From Isochrysis galbana (taxonomy: Eukaryota > Haptophyta > Isochrysidales > Isochrysidaceae): a DNA stretch of 64,000 nt. Below, in pieces: positions 51,535-64,000 of the stretch (its first letter is position 1; every line of letters begins with the position of its first letter). The notes beneath the pieces were generated by a model, which did not search any database, had not been told where the DNA came from, and saw nothing but the letters and a program-made list of their open reading frames with translations. The translations under genes were made by a program, and so were the position numbers. The stretch covers positions 239,976 to 303,975 of the forward strand of contig CM030942.1 of NCBI GenBank assembly GCA_018136815.1, read 5' to 3'.

Positions 51535-54500
51535 ATGGTGGGGCTTGCGGAGGCGACGGCGCGGCTCGAGAGGGCGGTCGAGGCGGCTCGCGCGCCGGGT
51601 GGCACCGACAGCGCCACCGCGCAACTGGAGCTGCTGCACCAGATCAATACTCAGCTCTCCACTGCAGGAGAGGAGGTGATCAAAGGCTCGCAGGACGCAA
51701 TCGAGGCAGCACTCAAGAGCCTGGCTCAGCTAGGGCCGGCACCTCCCATCTGCCGCTCAATGGTCAACGTCCTCGCGACCATCTACAAGCGCGGCGCCCG
51801 CACGGGGCTGTACAATACGGTCAAGGACCTGACCTCATGGCTCAGCAACAAGAGCTCCTCGCCCTCGAGCATACCTGCTCGATGCGCGACGATGCAGCTG
51901 TTGGCGGGACTGTGCGCAGCACATGGACCGGCAATGGTTTCGCTCTGCCTTGATGCCGTGGTCCTCCTCATCAAACTCACACGCGCGGCTGAGTCACCTG
52001 TGCGCGTCGTGGCATGGGCGGCGTTAGCGCAGGCGTACCCTGGTACGGGTGGTGTGCCTAAGCTGAGCCAAGAAGAGGCAAGCAAGAGCATGAAGCAGAC
52101 AATGAGTGAACGTGGCACTTCTGCTGAACTGCGCGCCACATGTCTCCGTGCCGCCGCCCCACTTGCGTTACACGCCGAGGGCCTGTGGACTGGAGACCTC
52201 TTTGATGTGCTTAGTGCAATGCTTATCAAAGCTCTCGATGATCCCTCTGCTTCGGTGCGCGCCACCGCTTCAGTCAGCCTTTCCGAGCTGCTCCTCGCTG
52301 CACTTGCCCGCCCTGCAGGCTTCGTCAGCGTCACTGCTGCCAGGGGAAGCCGTCGTGGAGGCCTCGGGGGCGGGGGGGCCAAGCCAAGCCTGCCTACAAA
52401 GAGGTCAGATGCGTTGACTCCAATCGAAGCCGTCGCGGTTGTGCTTTCTACCGCATTTGTCAAAACTTCGAGGGAAGTCCGTGTTGGTATCGCTCGCGCT
52501 GCAGTTGGCCTTCTTCACGGCATGCGACGGGCGGACCTTGAGCGGCACGCCGAATTCATGCTCACAACCTTCCTCGGGATGGCAGCTGCGCCGTACGACG
52601 CCAGTAAGGCTTCTGTGATTCTGCGCTCCTTGGGAGGAACAGGATCGCCCGCCGAGTGTGTGTCACACATTCTGCGCGCTGGCATGGGCGAGCGCCTTTC
52701 TGAGAGGGGGCAGCACATGATGGCCAACACGATCGCTGCGCAGGTGCGCTCTTGCATGATACGGGTGGCGCAATCAAGAGCCGCAACTCGCACGCTTCAC
52801 TCTTGTGCCCCATGAAAGTTGAAACTCCGTTAGAAGCCCGCCGGCGTTTCCATATCTCTAGCATATTGCTCCGGAATCCCGCCTTGCCTTAAACGTGTAG
52901 GTTACCTCAAAGTCGTGTAATGATGCTACACTGGTCGTCGGGCTCAAGGAAGTCTCATTGCTCCTGCTGCAGCTAGGACAGGTCGCCGATGACGCAAAGG
53001 ACACGCTTTTGCAGGCAAGATTGCCCTCCGTGACAGCCTTGGTCGATGTCAATTGAGAGAGTTGGTCTCAGCAAGCCCTCTGCGTCCAGGCACCGATTAT
53101 GTACTAAACTCAGCGTCTTGCAAGCCCCCATTGTCCAGCCATCGATGATATATTAGACTGAGCTTTTCGCGCATGTTTGTTTATGGAAACACTGCTCCTC
53201 ACCCGCTCATTCCGCAGGGAGAGCGTCCACTTCTCACGCTGGTGACCTTGCCTACCCGCGCAACACGTCTTGCGGCATGCCAGTGTCTTTGGGCTGTTGC
53301 GGTCGCTTTTCCGTTGCAGCTTGCGCCACTCTTGAATCAAACACTGATCCGCCTGCGTTCCACTGCCGCAACCGCATCTGCCTCTAGCCGAGGTACCAGC
53401 AAAGATGCCACTGAGACGTTGTTGGCCGAAGCACAGGCGGTGGGCGCCTTGGTCGTTGCATCAACCAAGACGCAGTTTGGGGGACCCGCGCCGCTTTGCA
53501 ATGGATGCTTGAATGCCGCGGCCGAGTTGACTTCATCTGGAACAGAGCCTGCTCTGGCAGCTGGCTGGGCGCTCGCTACGGCGCTCTTTAGTATGCCGCC
53601 TTCTTGGGTCGCTGCTAAGCCTCGCCTGGCTAAGGTTTATGCGATGTTCAAGAGTGCTTTGGCGCAAGCTGCACCGGAGGTGTCTGCCAAAAAGAGGGAT
53701 GCTGTCGAGGCGCAGCTAAAGAGCAGGGCGTACGCGCTACAGGTAAGCACAGCTTCCTCACATGGTCACAAAATGCTCCTCGCCATACAATGCCCATCCC
53801 ACACGTTGATGCAAAGCGCGCGCTTTCTTTAAACCGACGCCTCCTCTTTGCCCAGGCCTTGTCTCATTTCCTTGACGTGATGCCTGAACAAATTGCTGCC
53901 GCCATGGTCAAGCCGATCACCGGTGCACTCCTCCCCCCAAACATCGCCCTCCTCGCTGCGTGTCGCGAGAATGCGACCAAACTCATGAACGAGAGCTTCC
54001 GGGGAGCATACTTGCTCTTTCGCGCGTACCTTTACCGAACTCTTGTCGCTCTGCCATCATCTGCACTCACTGCCAAGGTGAGCTTCTGTAGTTGTTCATC
54101 CGAACAACTTGACGTCCCGCCATCTCCACGACGTACTGTGAGGGTTTGTGGGATGCATCACGCCACTCTTCGCCGTTGCAACCCTCGCGAGGCACTTTTG
54201 CTTAATCACCCAGATCCATCAATTCCCTGTTCCCCCCCCCCCCCCCCCGGCCTCTTCCAATCCTTGCTTCCCATCCTTTGCAACATGAACGTATCTCCAG
54301 GTACTCAATGTCGTAATGCCGCTTGTTGTCGCGGACATCGTTGAGCCAGCAAATACTCATGCCGCAACTTGCACAGCTTTGACGGCTCTCTTAGACCCTC
54401 TAGACTCTCATTTGGCCCCGGTGCCAGCCGGCTCTGACGACGACCTCCCCGCGGGTATCGCGCCACCCGAGCCGTTGCGTCTAGCCGCGTCACCTGATGC

Positions 54501-57500
54501 TGAAGCCGGCTGCACGTGGCTGTCGGAGCTCCGAGCGCCTAATGACGCTGCGGGAGAAACCAAGTGCTTAGACGCCGCCGTGGCACTCTTTGGTGCTGTG
54601 TTTCGTCTACAGACCTCAGGTAATGCACCATACCCTCGGGACGAAAAGCAAGTTGCAAACGGGAGAGGGACGATCTCGCAATGCAGTGTCCAAATTCGTG
54701 TGAAGCACTTATAATGCATATGCCACTATCCGTGCGTATCGGCCAACTGCCTGATGTTCGGGCACTGCCAGGACTGCCCGTATTTTCCGATCCGAAGCTA
54801 TGGCGTTGTTCACTTACGCATGAAGTAGTGCTGTTATCGCCGCGTAGGATTTGCTCCGACCTCCCTGTCCCCTTTTTCCCACCACTCGAACCAATGCTCT
54901 CATTCAGATGTGCGAGCGCAGTTGCTTACTCACTTGGGCAACGCCGCCTCCAAGGCGGCTCGTGATGCCGCCGCTGCTGCAAAGCCCACACCGGCCGCGG
55001 GCTTCTTCGGCGGTGGGAGCTCAACCTCGGAGACTTTTCGTGATGAGAAGCCCTCTGCACTTACCAATATTTGCGCCGCACTGCTTTCGTCGATTCAAAG
55101 GCTTGCATTTCGACCCTCGAAATCGGCGCTCCGTGCTGAGCTCTCTCCCGCGTTCGGCGCTGTGCTTGCGCCATGTTTAGCCGACACAGACCCCGCGGTG
55201 AGGCGCGCGGCAGCACAGGCAGTCGGACTGCTCGGGCAGCTGCTTGGTGAGTGCGGTAACCCCCAAATCCGCCCCAGGCTCTCTACCACCACCTCTCCTA
55301 TCTCCACTCATAATCTCGTGTTCTTGCTCTCACTTCTCAACACTGATATCTTCTAGCGTACCCCGCGTGCGTTACGCAATCTGATCGGGGCTCCGCATGC
55401 TGGATCGTCCCATTTCGTTCACTCTTTCATCTACCATGTATCGCCTTCCGGAGGCGACACGGCGAGCCGCAAGCGGTGCCATTTTCATCCACCACTTTCC
55501 CAACCTGCCTCTTCGTGGTTGCCTATATCAGGCGACGTATATCTGGATTCGTTTTCTTCGCTCGCCTCTGCAGCCCTTACCGACTCGAAGGCAAAAGACG
55601 AAGCGCGCGCTGCACACGCTCTTGCGCTTGGGCATCTCTTGTCCGCAACTCTTCCAAGTCGCCCCGATTCGAGACCTGCTCCTGCACCCCGCGCTCGCAT
55701 CGGTGTACAACTGCTGTGTTCGCTCCTCCCTTCAGCTGGCGCACCGTCTCCACCGGCGCATCTTGTTGAATGGACATTGCATGCCCTCGGGCGGATTGCA
55801 GCTGCTCAGGGTCCAGATTACAAGCCTTTGGTTGGGGCCACGTTGTCTGCTCTTTCTGCCGCTACTCTTGCTCCTGGAGCGCCGCAAACGGCGCGTGCCT
55901 CTCTTGCTACCGCGCGCCTTGCTACCGCTCTCGCAACTACAATTGCTCCGGCACTCGCCGCTGCTGCGGGCGGGCGGGTCGGCCAACCTCAGGCAATGCT
56001 CTATCGTTGCCGTGTGCTAGTTTCCGCCGCCTGCCGAACTCAAGGCGGTGGGCACGGCGGTCACACGCACGCCTACACTCACGGCCATGCCCATACACAT
56101 GTCAGAGGCGGAGCAGCGGAAATGCTCTCAGCCGAAGAACTTTTGTTCGAACGGCAGATCATCTCACTGCCTGCCGAATCCGTCCCCCCTGTGGCCTCAA
56201 CCCCAGCCGCGGCCCTATATTCCGCAATCACTCACGGCCTTGCCTCACCTCTAGCCGCTTTGCGCATCGCGGCTCTCACGGCAATCGGCGAGATCGCCAC
56301 AGCGGCTGAGGCGAAGACAAATGCAAATCCCCTGGCTGTGCCAACGGGCGCGGCCACGACGTACGCCCCTTCAAGGAAGGAACTGAGCCGAATATCCGGT
56401 GAGCTGATATGAGCTCTACTTGCGACGTGAAGGGTTTCGATCAACATGCCGCCGTAGGGATGCTTCAACTCTTCGTGAACTCATCCGTTCTTGGCACTCC
56501 CTTGTTCCACAGGATGCCTCCTCGGCCTCATGGATCACGAGCCCGATTCCATATCTCTCGATCTCGCCAAACACATCCTTCTTCGCTTGCTTCATGCGGA
56601 TGGACCTTCGGCGCCCTCTTTCTGGGTCCACGCCCTTGCTGACACCGTGGCAGAGGGGAAGAAAAACACGAATACAGATGCAAATTCAGCTCCCCCCGCT
56701 AGTAATGTTGCTGCTGGTGGGTTCGGAGGTGGCCAGTCTTCTGATTCGGAGGATGGAGACGGCGGGTGGGATCGGAATGCATCTGGCTTGCCGCAAGGGG
56801 GTGATGATGAGGACGAGGAAGAAGCAAGGAAAAGACAAAAGGAGGCTCAGGTAATTGGCCTCGAGAGGAATGTGTCGTAGTTGATTGACGATTGGCGGGT
56901 GGGAAAGGACAATATGCTTGTTTGGTAATTGCACCATCACTTTATCTTCAGGCCATCTACAGTGTGTGACCTCCGCCCGTCCCACCCACGCTCTCCTTTG
57001 TTGCAGTTGGAGGCCGAGGAGTCCTTGAAATGGGCTCGAACACTTCCTCGATGGCAAACTCGGCTTTTCGCGGCCGAGTGCGCTCGTCGCCTACTGCTTG
57101 TCGTCACCCAACCCGAACACTTCTCACTCGGAATCGCACGTCAAGTGTTCGACGCAAACATCTCCGATGACTCGAAACCCCTGGTGTTTTCTCTCTCCGA
57201 ACTTGTGGGTGTCGCGTTCACGGTTGCGACCGCTCGTATCGATGCGATGCGCCCCTCCGGAGTGCTGATGCTGCATGACATTGTTGACAAATTTGGGGCC
57301 TCACTGGATCCGGACTTCGAACACCACCTTCTTCTCGAGCAGTCCCATGCACAGGTGGCTCGTCCCAGCCCTCCCAACCAACCTCCACCACCAAAGCATT
57401 TTCCATGCGTACCTTCGACAGTTGCCTTCATGGCCCCTAGTATGTATCCTTCACTGAGAGAATCGTGTCACTATCCTTCAAACTTTGTGTTGTTGCAGAT

Positions 57501-59884
57501 CGGCGCCGCTCTCCGCCCTTGTTTTGCGCCTGATGCGCCTCCCGGGTTGACTGCTTCGGGATGCGCTTTACTGTCGCGATACTTACTTGCGATCACTACC
57601 AGCGAAGGGGGTGTCGAGGTCGATCCTGTCGCGGTGCGAAAGCTTCTTGGACTCTTGACCAAAATGTTGACACCGATATCACTTGCCCAGCTCGAGTATC
57701 CAGCGCTGTCCGACGCGGCCGCTACGGTGGTGCGCACCGCTGCCCTTCGTGCCGCAGCGGCCCTTCAACAAGCCGTGGCCACAGAACCTACGGCTAGGGC
57801 GGAGCTCGCCACGCAGCTCAAGTCTGCATTACCAGCCTTACGCACCTGCTGGATGGGATTGCTACGCGACTGGTGTGCCCTCTCAGCCGCTAGTGGCCGC
57901 GCAGCCAAAGGGTACGCGCCCCATCTGTACACGACTGCGGCCGCAGTTGCATCGCGTGAGCACATTGAGCATGCATGGCCGGCAGCATTTGATGCCGTTC
58001 TCTCGCTCATTGGCACTGATGCGTGGCGCGAAGAGCGCCCCACGGGCTCACATGCTCGTGACATGACGGCAAGGATAGGTGCTGCTGCGGCCGCCGCTGA
58101 TAACGCTCTCACGAGCGAGGACCCATGTGAGGTTTCTGTGCTCTCTCCCATAAATCCAGCGCCTGAAAGTGAGGACTTTGACCTACTTATCGGGCTTTGT
58201 GTACATACGCTTGCGGCCGCCGATGCACGTTGTGCCGCCGCCGACGATTCGGCAATCGAGGCACCGCTTGGACAAGAACCGCCGATCATCGACGCCTGTG
58301 GTGAGGAGGCGACGCTCTGTGTGGCATCGCTACCGAAGCTGCTGCATCCGGACTTCTTGACACCAGTCGCGCTCCCACCAGTCTCAATGCTCCTGATTCT
58401 CCGTCTCCTTTTCCGCATTTCCCAGTCGCGCGGCGCCCCGCCGGCGATGCGGGTTGCAATCGCAGGCCTCACTGCGCACCTAGCTCCTAAGCTAGGGCAA
58501 TACACAAAGGCGGGAACGGAAGATGCGCGGCAGATTCTCGTGGCGTTGCAATTGCTCGCAGCTGCGCCTGCGATGAGTGCTATTCCTGCACTCCGCGACC
58601 CGTCGGCCCTGGGGCATTCTCATCCTCTAGCTCTAGTGGACGTATCGGATCTACAGGCACTAGCACTGTCGCTACGCGCGCTCTCTCTTTTGCCGGCATC
58701 TCTCCCGTTCTCCGATCGGCTCCCATGGATACCCACTGCTTTCACCGTCGTGCTTCAAGCCGCAGCCACTCCTCTTGATGTTGCGGCCAGCAACGACGCT
58801 AAGGCTTTCACCAATACCAGCTCCGATGGGGTGCGCGAGGAATGCATTTCCTCCATTAATACTTTGGTCGGATTCTGCGAGGCACCCGTGGACGACCCAG
58901 ACGCCCAGTTACACGACCGTTCTTCAGGAGCCGGTGCGGCCAAGTCGAGGTTACTTGCTGCTGCGGGGGGCGCAGCCTTAGAGCTGTTGCAACGAGCCAC
59001 TGAAGGTTCTCCTTGCGCAGATCTCCTCCTCAAGCTTGCGTTGCGCATCGTAGGGGGCTTGCCAGTCGACTCGCCATCTGGAGCTGACGTCCACACGAGG
59101 GCGCAGGCCGCTCTCCGCCGCATGTTGAGACCTGGCCCTCAGCACTTGCAGTCCCAACAGGCTGCGCATGGCACCCTGATGGCCTTTTTGGCTGCATGCA
59201 AAGATAAGTCACCTGGCATTTCGAACAGCTACCTGATTGCGTTGCTTCCGGATGTCGCAGCTTGCTTCCATTCAGGCAGCGAGAATGACCGCGTCGGCGC
59301 AGTGAAGGTGTGACGCAAGCAGCCCTTTGACGCGCAGGGACGCCCCGGCCTCGAACGCACTGGCGTGACTTATTGTGCGATTCACAGTCAAAACAAGAGA
59401 ATGCAACTTGCTGCCCATGCTTGAAGCCCATTCACATTCGTTAGCAATTCGCACGTGAGGCCCTAGCCACTGCCTCATTTGCCAAAACCGACCCCTTCTT
59501 TCGGTGCCCCCACTCTAGGTTCTCCTTCTCGCGTGCACACTCGCGCCCCCGGACAGCATGGCTGCCTTGTTTTCCCTTGCTCTCCCGATACTAGTGGCAG
59601 GCATGCCGACCGACGCCGATGTCTCGCCACCGACTGCTGAACTCTCTACCATCTGCCAAACAGCTCTCACCGCCCTAGGCGGCCGAGCACCTGAAGCGTT
59701 CCGTGCCGCGGTCAGTGTATTTTCGGCCTCTACGCGTGCGCGGATGGAGACGTCAATCCGTGAGGCAGCTGCTAAGAAGCAACGAGCAGCGTCTACGCTG
59801 AACCCAACAACAACCGCGGGCGCAGTTGCCGATGCAAAACCGACCATTGCCCTAAAAATGGATTTCGGGAATTTTGGGAAATGA
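51535..59884 (+). CDS. HEATR5: HEATR5 (Laa1/SWEETIE family) HEAT-repeat protein, eleven exons
   Basis: Proposed exons: 51535-52743, 52901-53029 (or 53041), 53218-53742, 53856-54077, 54301-54619, 54908-55246, 55532-56398, 56513-56850, 57007-57354, 57499-59307 and 59519-59884. All joins keep frame and give about 2156 residues, close to the 2000 or so of animal HEATR5. Family features in order: an N-terminal HEAT array (PPICRSMVNVLATIYKRG, SVRATASVSLSELLLAAL), ATRLAACQCLWAVA, AAHALALGHLL with VEWTLHALGRIAAAQG, LPRWQTRLFAAECARRLL, PDFEHHLLLEQSHAQ-IGAALRPCF and a final IALKMDFGNF. HEATR5/Laa1 proteins work with AP-1 clathrin adaptors in endosome-Golgi traffic; plant SWEETIE is the homologue. Oddities: a His/Thr/Gly-rich insertion (GGHTHAYTHGHAHTH) near the middle of exon 7 and an Asp/Glu-rich acidic loop at the end of exon 8. 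The intron at 57355-57498 is 144 bp, open in frame, and could be retained. Confidence 0.88.
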
Positions 59885-61447
59885 GCGGCGCGCAAGGCGC
59901 AAGGCCTGTGAATTCTCTTGTTGCTCTTTTTGGCAGGCGTGCGGCTGATTGCCATGCCCTGCCCTATGTTTGCTAGGAAACCGATCTGTCAATCAACCTA
60001 GCACATCGGTGATTCATTTTCTACTAGTGTTTTTATTAACGATGAACGATGCATGCCTGCGTCCCAAGTAGATGGCACACTGCTTCTTGAGCGTGTGGCA
60101 CAGACGCCCCAATCTGATCACCACTAGCCATCTAGAGACTGAAACCTCAGGCGTGCTCTGTTTGCTTTTCTCTTCGGCGCCCCCTATTGTGGGAAGGGTG
60201 TTGTAGCAGAAGCAGTAGCCTTGTCTATGTCTATGATATGATGCGTATGATGGCACAGAGAATGATGATCAAATTCAGAGGAGGGGAGGGGGCCATTGGC
60301 CGTTGGGGCTGCCGGGGCTTGCGGGGGGCGTGGCACAGGGTGTGGAGGGAAACTGGGAACCGGCCGGAGCGCGGCCGGTGTCGACACGGGGCGATAGCGG
60401 ACACAGAAGAGCACTCGAACAGAGCCAAAGTCCCATTGACCATTGAGGATTTAGAGCGATCAAACAGTGATTTATAACTTTGACTAGCCTAGTAGTAGTA
60501 GTCTGACTACTGACTACTACTACTAACATCTTACGTGTGGAGGGGGGGGCTGCATTTTTCATTTTTTGACCGTTCTCCAGCAACCCGAACCAAATACTCA
60601 GAAAGCAGAAACACCTGGGGGGCTTACCTGCTCAGCACATCAACTATCATTATAACGGTAGGGTCATGGAGCGCGCGCCGCTCCCCTCTCCTCCTGCAGC
60701 CACCACACGCGACCAGAAGTTATAATTATAACCTTCATGGGGGTATTGTACACCGTACGGTATAGGTAAATAGGTATAAATCCAAAAAAAAACCTGAGGT
60801 CGCAGCCTCTAATTCGCCTTCAATCTGGTATCTAGGTACACTCCAGGGCGAAAGGAGAGAGAACGTTGCGCATTAACATCGATCGAAGGCCGGCGTGACG
60901 TGTACGGCTCTGGCTTGTGCGTGTTACCGATTCTCATGTCTCATCCACCCACAGCCGCTTGTCGATAAGAAAACGAAGCCGAGGCTCAGAAGCATCCGTG
61001 CACGAACACGGCCCTAATATCCATTGTCCTCTAGCCAATGGCATGTGTTGCCGCCCCGTGGTGAGAACCACAAGGCGGCCATAGTCCCTCCTGCCCGTCC
61101 AACCCAAGCCCACCACCCAAACCTCCCGTCTGGGACCAAGTGCTCGTCCATGTGTTTGGGCGTGTGCGAAAGGGCACTATGCAGAGGGCGAAGGCCGGCA
61201 CGCAGATGTACTTCAAGTGTGCAACAAGGCAGTGGGCAACGCAAAGGGTGCAGGAAAATAGCTGGTGGGCAGTGCGGGCTCAGTAGGCAATATGGCAGTG
61301 CGGGCTCAGCAGGCAGCGCACGGGAAAAAGTGCAAAGCGGCATAGGGACGGGCCCGGGGGGCGTCAGTGATACCGAGTGCTATAGACATATTCACGCGGT
61401 CAAAGTTCAAGTCAAAAGTACCTGCACAGTAAGGGAGGAGGGTCACC
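59885..61447. other. Intergenic region, with ATGGAGCGCGCGCC module copy 5
   Basis: At 60656-60720, ACGGTAGGGTCATGGAGCGCGCGCCGCTCCCC starts MERAPLPSPPAATT and soon breaks off. Some 70 bp later CCTGAGGTCGCAGCCTCTAATTC resembles the Fanzor zinc-finger region (10523-10550) but in inverted orientation relative to the module. A 26-bp tandem duplication, GGCAGTGCGGGCTCAG(T/C)AGGCA, lies at 61268-61317. No gene is supported. Confidence 0.4.
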
Positions 61448-62896
61448 TTACCTGATGCTCATGGAATTCAGAATGGACTCCTTCGCCGCTGCCCTTTCCT
61501 TTTTGGAGGACTCGCCACCAGAAAGAATCTTCCAAAAGCGAAGAGTCTCGTCGGCAGCGGCAGTGACGACGGTGGTCCCGTCTGGAGACTGCGCCATGTG
61601 AAGCACACGAGAAGTGTGTCCGGTGAGTTCCGCAACTTTGACCATTGACGGGTACTTCCAAAGAATGAGCTGGTTATGGGAATAGCCATGAGATGAGACG
61701 AGCTCCTTGTCGTGCTTTGCCCACTGGAGAGCGCAGACTTGCGAATGAGTGTCGACGGCATTCAAGCATGCACCCGTGCCGCTATTCCAGAAGCGAATCA
61801 TGCGATCGGCGGTGCCACCACCTGACGCGAGCAAGTTGCGCTGCCAAGGACACCATGCGAGGGCCTTGACGGCCGCTTGGTGCTGATCAAGGCGGAACAT
61901 TGGCTGGTCGCATAGGCCATTCGATGATGCAGTATACCGATCATCCCAAATGTTGAGGATGTTGTCGTTCCCTCCAGATGCTAGCTGTGTGCCACTTGGG
62001 GACCACTTCAAGCCACAAACCTCCTGCGCATGTCCGCGAAGAGTTCCGACTTTGTGCTCCGCGATGCGAACGTCGTGATGCAAAATTACGGAGTCCCGAC
62101 CACCCGAAGAGAGCACTGGCCCATTCCAAGAAAGGGAGGACACACGTGCACGGTGGCCGGACATGCACCGGACTTGTTTCAGCTTCTCGACGTCCCAGAT
62201 TTGAACCTTGTGATCAGACGTACCCACCGCCATGTACGAGCCCTCCTGAACCCACGACAGCGAGGTGACATGCGTGTTTTCACCTGGTGTTTGCATGAGC
62301 TGCTGGATAGATCCATCGGAAGCATTCCACAAGTAAATCGAGTCGCCGAGCGCCACACCCAATACGTTGGAAGAATTCCAGTCGAGCAGGTTCAAGTAAT
62401 AATCGTCAAGAAGCTCGGGCGCATCCAAGATGCGCTCGGGTGCTTGTGGGATGTGGCGGGAGTACTTCTTGGGCGCCAGGCCGGCTTCACGATTTTGGGT
62501 GTAAAGCACTCGCAACGAATTTTGGTGACCCGCCGGCGCCGCCGGCGCCTTCGACTTGAATGCGAGCACCTTGTTGGTTGCTTGTCCGGCGAACAAGTTG
62601 GCCGCCAACTCCTTCTTGTATTCCTCTTTGGCCGGCGACGCATTCACCCCAGCATTCTCATTCTGGTGAGAACGTGTCAGCTCAAAGTGCGACACGTCCA
62701 GGTCCATAGCAGAGCGCTGTGGGATGAAACGATCGCCGTGCGGCCGCGAGGAGGGTGTGCGCCCGCGCTTTGGTGTTTCGTTGTCGAACGCGGGGCCGGC
62801 AAGATGGGAGCTGGACGGAGCACTCCTTTGCTTGATGCGCTTGAGCGGCGTCCCCTGCATGGCGTCGAGGCAAGATTCATATGTCGCAGGGTTCAT
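61448..62896 (-). CDS. CDC20: CDC20, APC/C co-activator, WD40 protein
   Basis: I chose the ATG at 62896 (MNPATYESCLDAM), giving 482 residues; the frame extends upstream only into sequence without homology. The C-box DRFIPQR lies at 55-61, followed by SAMDLDVSHF, the CDC20 rather than CDH1 form. A Mad2-binding-like KVLAFKSKAP lies at 109-118. Seven WD40 repeats follow (about 165-460), including YYLNLLDWNSSNVLGVALG, VGTSDHKVQIWDV and WCPWQRNLLASGGGTADR. The protein ends SIR, the Ile-Arg tail that docks on APC3. CDC20 recruits substrates to the anaphase-promoting complex and is the target of the spindle checkpoint. The final AGG and the stop overlap a GTAAGG string, so a 3' intron is formally possible, but the IR end argues against it. 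The coding region has no other intron. Confidence 0.93.
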   Translation of the reverse strand: MNPATYESCLDAMQGTPLKRIKQRSAPSSSHLAGPAFDNETPKRGRTPSSRPHGDRFIPQRSAMDLDVSHFELTRSHQNENAGVNASPAKEEYKKELAANLFAGQATNKVLAFKSKAPAAPAGHQNSLRVLYTQNREAGLAPKKYSRHIPQAPERILDAPELLDDYYLNLLDWNSSNVLGVALGDSIYLWNASDGSIQQLMQTPGENTHVTSLSWVQEGSYMAVGTSDHKVQIWDVEKLKQVRCMSGHRARVSSLSWNGPVLSSGGRDSVILHHDVRIAEHKVGTLRGHAQEVCGLKWSPSGTQLASGGNDNILNIWDDRYTASSNGLCDQPMFRLDQHQAAVKALAWCPWQRNLLASGGGTADRMIRFWNSGTGACLNAVDTHSQVCALQWAKHDKELVSSHGYSHNQLILWKYPSMVKVAELTGHTSRVLHMAQSPDGTTVVTAAADETLRFWKILSGGESSKKERAAAKESILNSMSIR

Positions 62897-64000
62897 CTTC
62901 GATTTGTTCGTTTGTTCCTGCGAGCGAAGGCAGAGATTGGAGTCAGATAGATGCCGAGAGGGACGCGAGCCCTCGCAGGGGCACAACTGCTGCAGGCCTG
63001 GTTAGGGAGCGTGCGCAAGGGGGGCAGCGTCGGAGGATGTCGGCGCACCTTCGGTGTGGTGTCGGTCGTTTGAATGGGCTGTCGGGCGCGCGGCTCTCTG
63101 CAGCAGGCGCAGGGGTGCTGAGCAGCGAGCGAAAAAAGTAACGATTTTGGTGGTCCGCGGGTGAACGGGCCCACCCCCGGTATTACGGGAAATCGGCGGG
63201 TGGAGGGCGGCGTCGCCCGCAGTCGATCAGGTAGTGGGGCTCCTGGCGGCTGTGTATTGTGTTGGGTATGACCCAGGCGGCTTGAGCAAGACGGGCTCTC
63301 CCTCTGGAGCCACAGGTCGGCGGCGCTGGTGTCCTTGACGCCCCTGTTGACCGCGAGGCTGAGCTGCATGAAGTGTACAGTAGTCGCATGGTGGAGGAGG
63401 ACGAGCGTCACAGGTTGGGCCCTGTGTATTCCGGAGAAGAGCGCGCCCGAGGTGGCGGGGGCGGGGGCGGGGGAAGGAACCTACTAGGCAGGCCACCAGG
63501 CGAGGTGCGCAAAGGAGTAGCCTTTGCCTTGGAGAACATGCGCTCTGCGCTCTGCGCCCGACGAGCTAGCCGGCCGTTAGAGGTACTGCCGAGCTATATT
63601 GGCTAGCGTTGGCAAGCCCTCAGGCCGGCCGATGGTCACATCCGCTGGCGAGTGGTGATCGCGGGCTCTCCATCACGCCTCAACACATCCAGGTCCAAGT
63701 TGCTATCTATCTTCTATCTTATGGTATCGATGCCCTCGAACAACAGGACCATATCTAAGCCCTTCATTCACCCCAATCCCCCTAGTAGTGCACGGGGGGA
63801 GCCGCCTAATGGCGGGGGGGAAGGGCTGGGAGCGTGGGGGTGTAGAAAGTTTTCCTACGTGAGTAGAAAGTAGAGGGTCCACGGCTGCGTGCGCGGTGAG
63901 ACTATTAAAAGGTTTATTTATTTACAAATATATCGAGAAGATATCCAGGTATCTAGACTATCTAGGTATCTAGCGGCCAAAACCGTGTGTGTGTGTGTGT
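62897..64000. other. CDC20 upstream region to window end
   Basis: No further gene is supported. TATCTAGGTATCTAG strings lie at 63940-63975 and a (TG)n tract starts at 63985 and runs off the window. Several frames of 60-170 codons are unconvincing GC-rich shadows. Confidence 0.45.

Overview
The window is nuclear DNA of a eukaryote, most likely a unicellular alga with a secondary plastid; a haptophyte-like organism fits best, but this is inference. The evidence: genes with short GT-AG introns (donors mostly GTGAGC, GTGCGC, GTAAGC), GC-rich codon use, long (CT)n/(GA)n and (CA)n tracts and G homopolymers, eukaryotic proteins (CDC20, HEATR5, Pin1-type parvulin, FUN14, calponin-homology domains, Alba), and a DUF3067 protein, a family of cyanobacteria and plastids, with a hydrophobic N-terminal leader. 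A 100-base N run at 49921-50020 is a scaffold gap.

Layout. 1-11.3 kb is mostly mobile-element debris: tails of one LINE family, chromodomain retroelement fragments, a 224-bp MITE with perfect 18-bp TIRs and an 8-bp target duplication, a Fanzor/TnpB-like nuclease fragment, and a recurring ATGGAGCGCGCGCC module. One two-exon Alba gene sits inside it. 11.5-18.3 kb holds three genes: a coiled-coil protein with a C-terminal Stc1-like zinc domain, a dual-specificity phosphatase, and a protein with two calponin-homology domains. 21.6-26.0 kb is an intronless NRPS-like megaenzyme (adenylation, N-methyltransferase, carrier, thioesterase). 26-30.5 kb is repeat-rich, including about 270 bp of (CA)n. 30.6-34.8 kb has a two-exon PatB/MalY-type PLP enzyme followed, on the same strand, by a five-exon HET-like/leucine-rich-repeat gene. 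37-39 kb has a long coiled-coil gene, 41.6-42.2 kb a minimal Pin1-type parvulin, and 43.9-44.9 kb a 5'-truncated LINE insertion with a 17-bp target duplication. 45.2-46.1 kb has the DUF3067 gene, 47.3-48.1 kb a sulfotransferase-like gene interrupted by one in-frame TGA, and 50.1-50.75 kb a FUN14-family gene. 51.5-59.9 kb is an eleven-exon HEATR5 orthologue, and 61.4-62.9 kb is CDC20 on the minus strand.

The genes do not form one pathway. They are independent eukaryotic genes for cell cycle, trafficking, cytoskeleton, RNA or chromatin, and metabolism, separated by transposon debris and low-complexity DNA. The strongest candidates for new biology are the stand-alone A-MT-PCP-TE enzyme, the Fanzor-like element with its recurring 5' module, and the HET-like/LRR gene. 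Intron joins were made by eye: they rest on GT-AG signals, matching phase and continuity of family motifs, and no transcript data were available.
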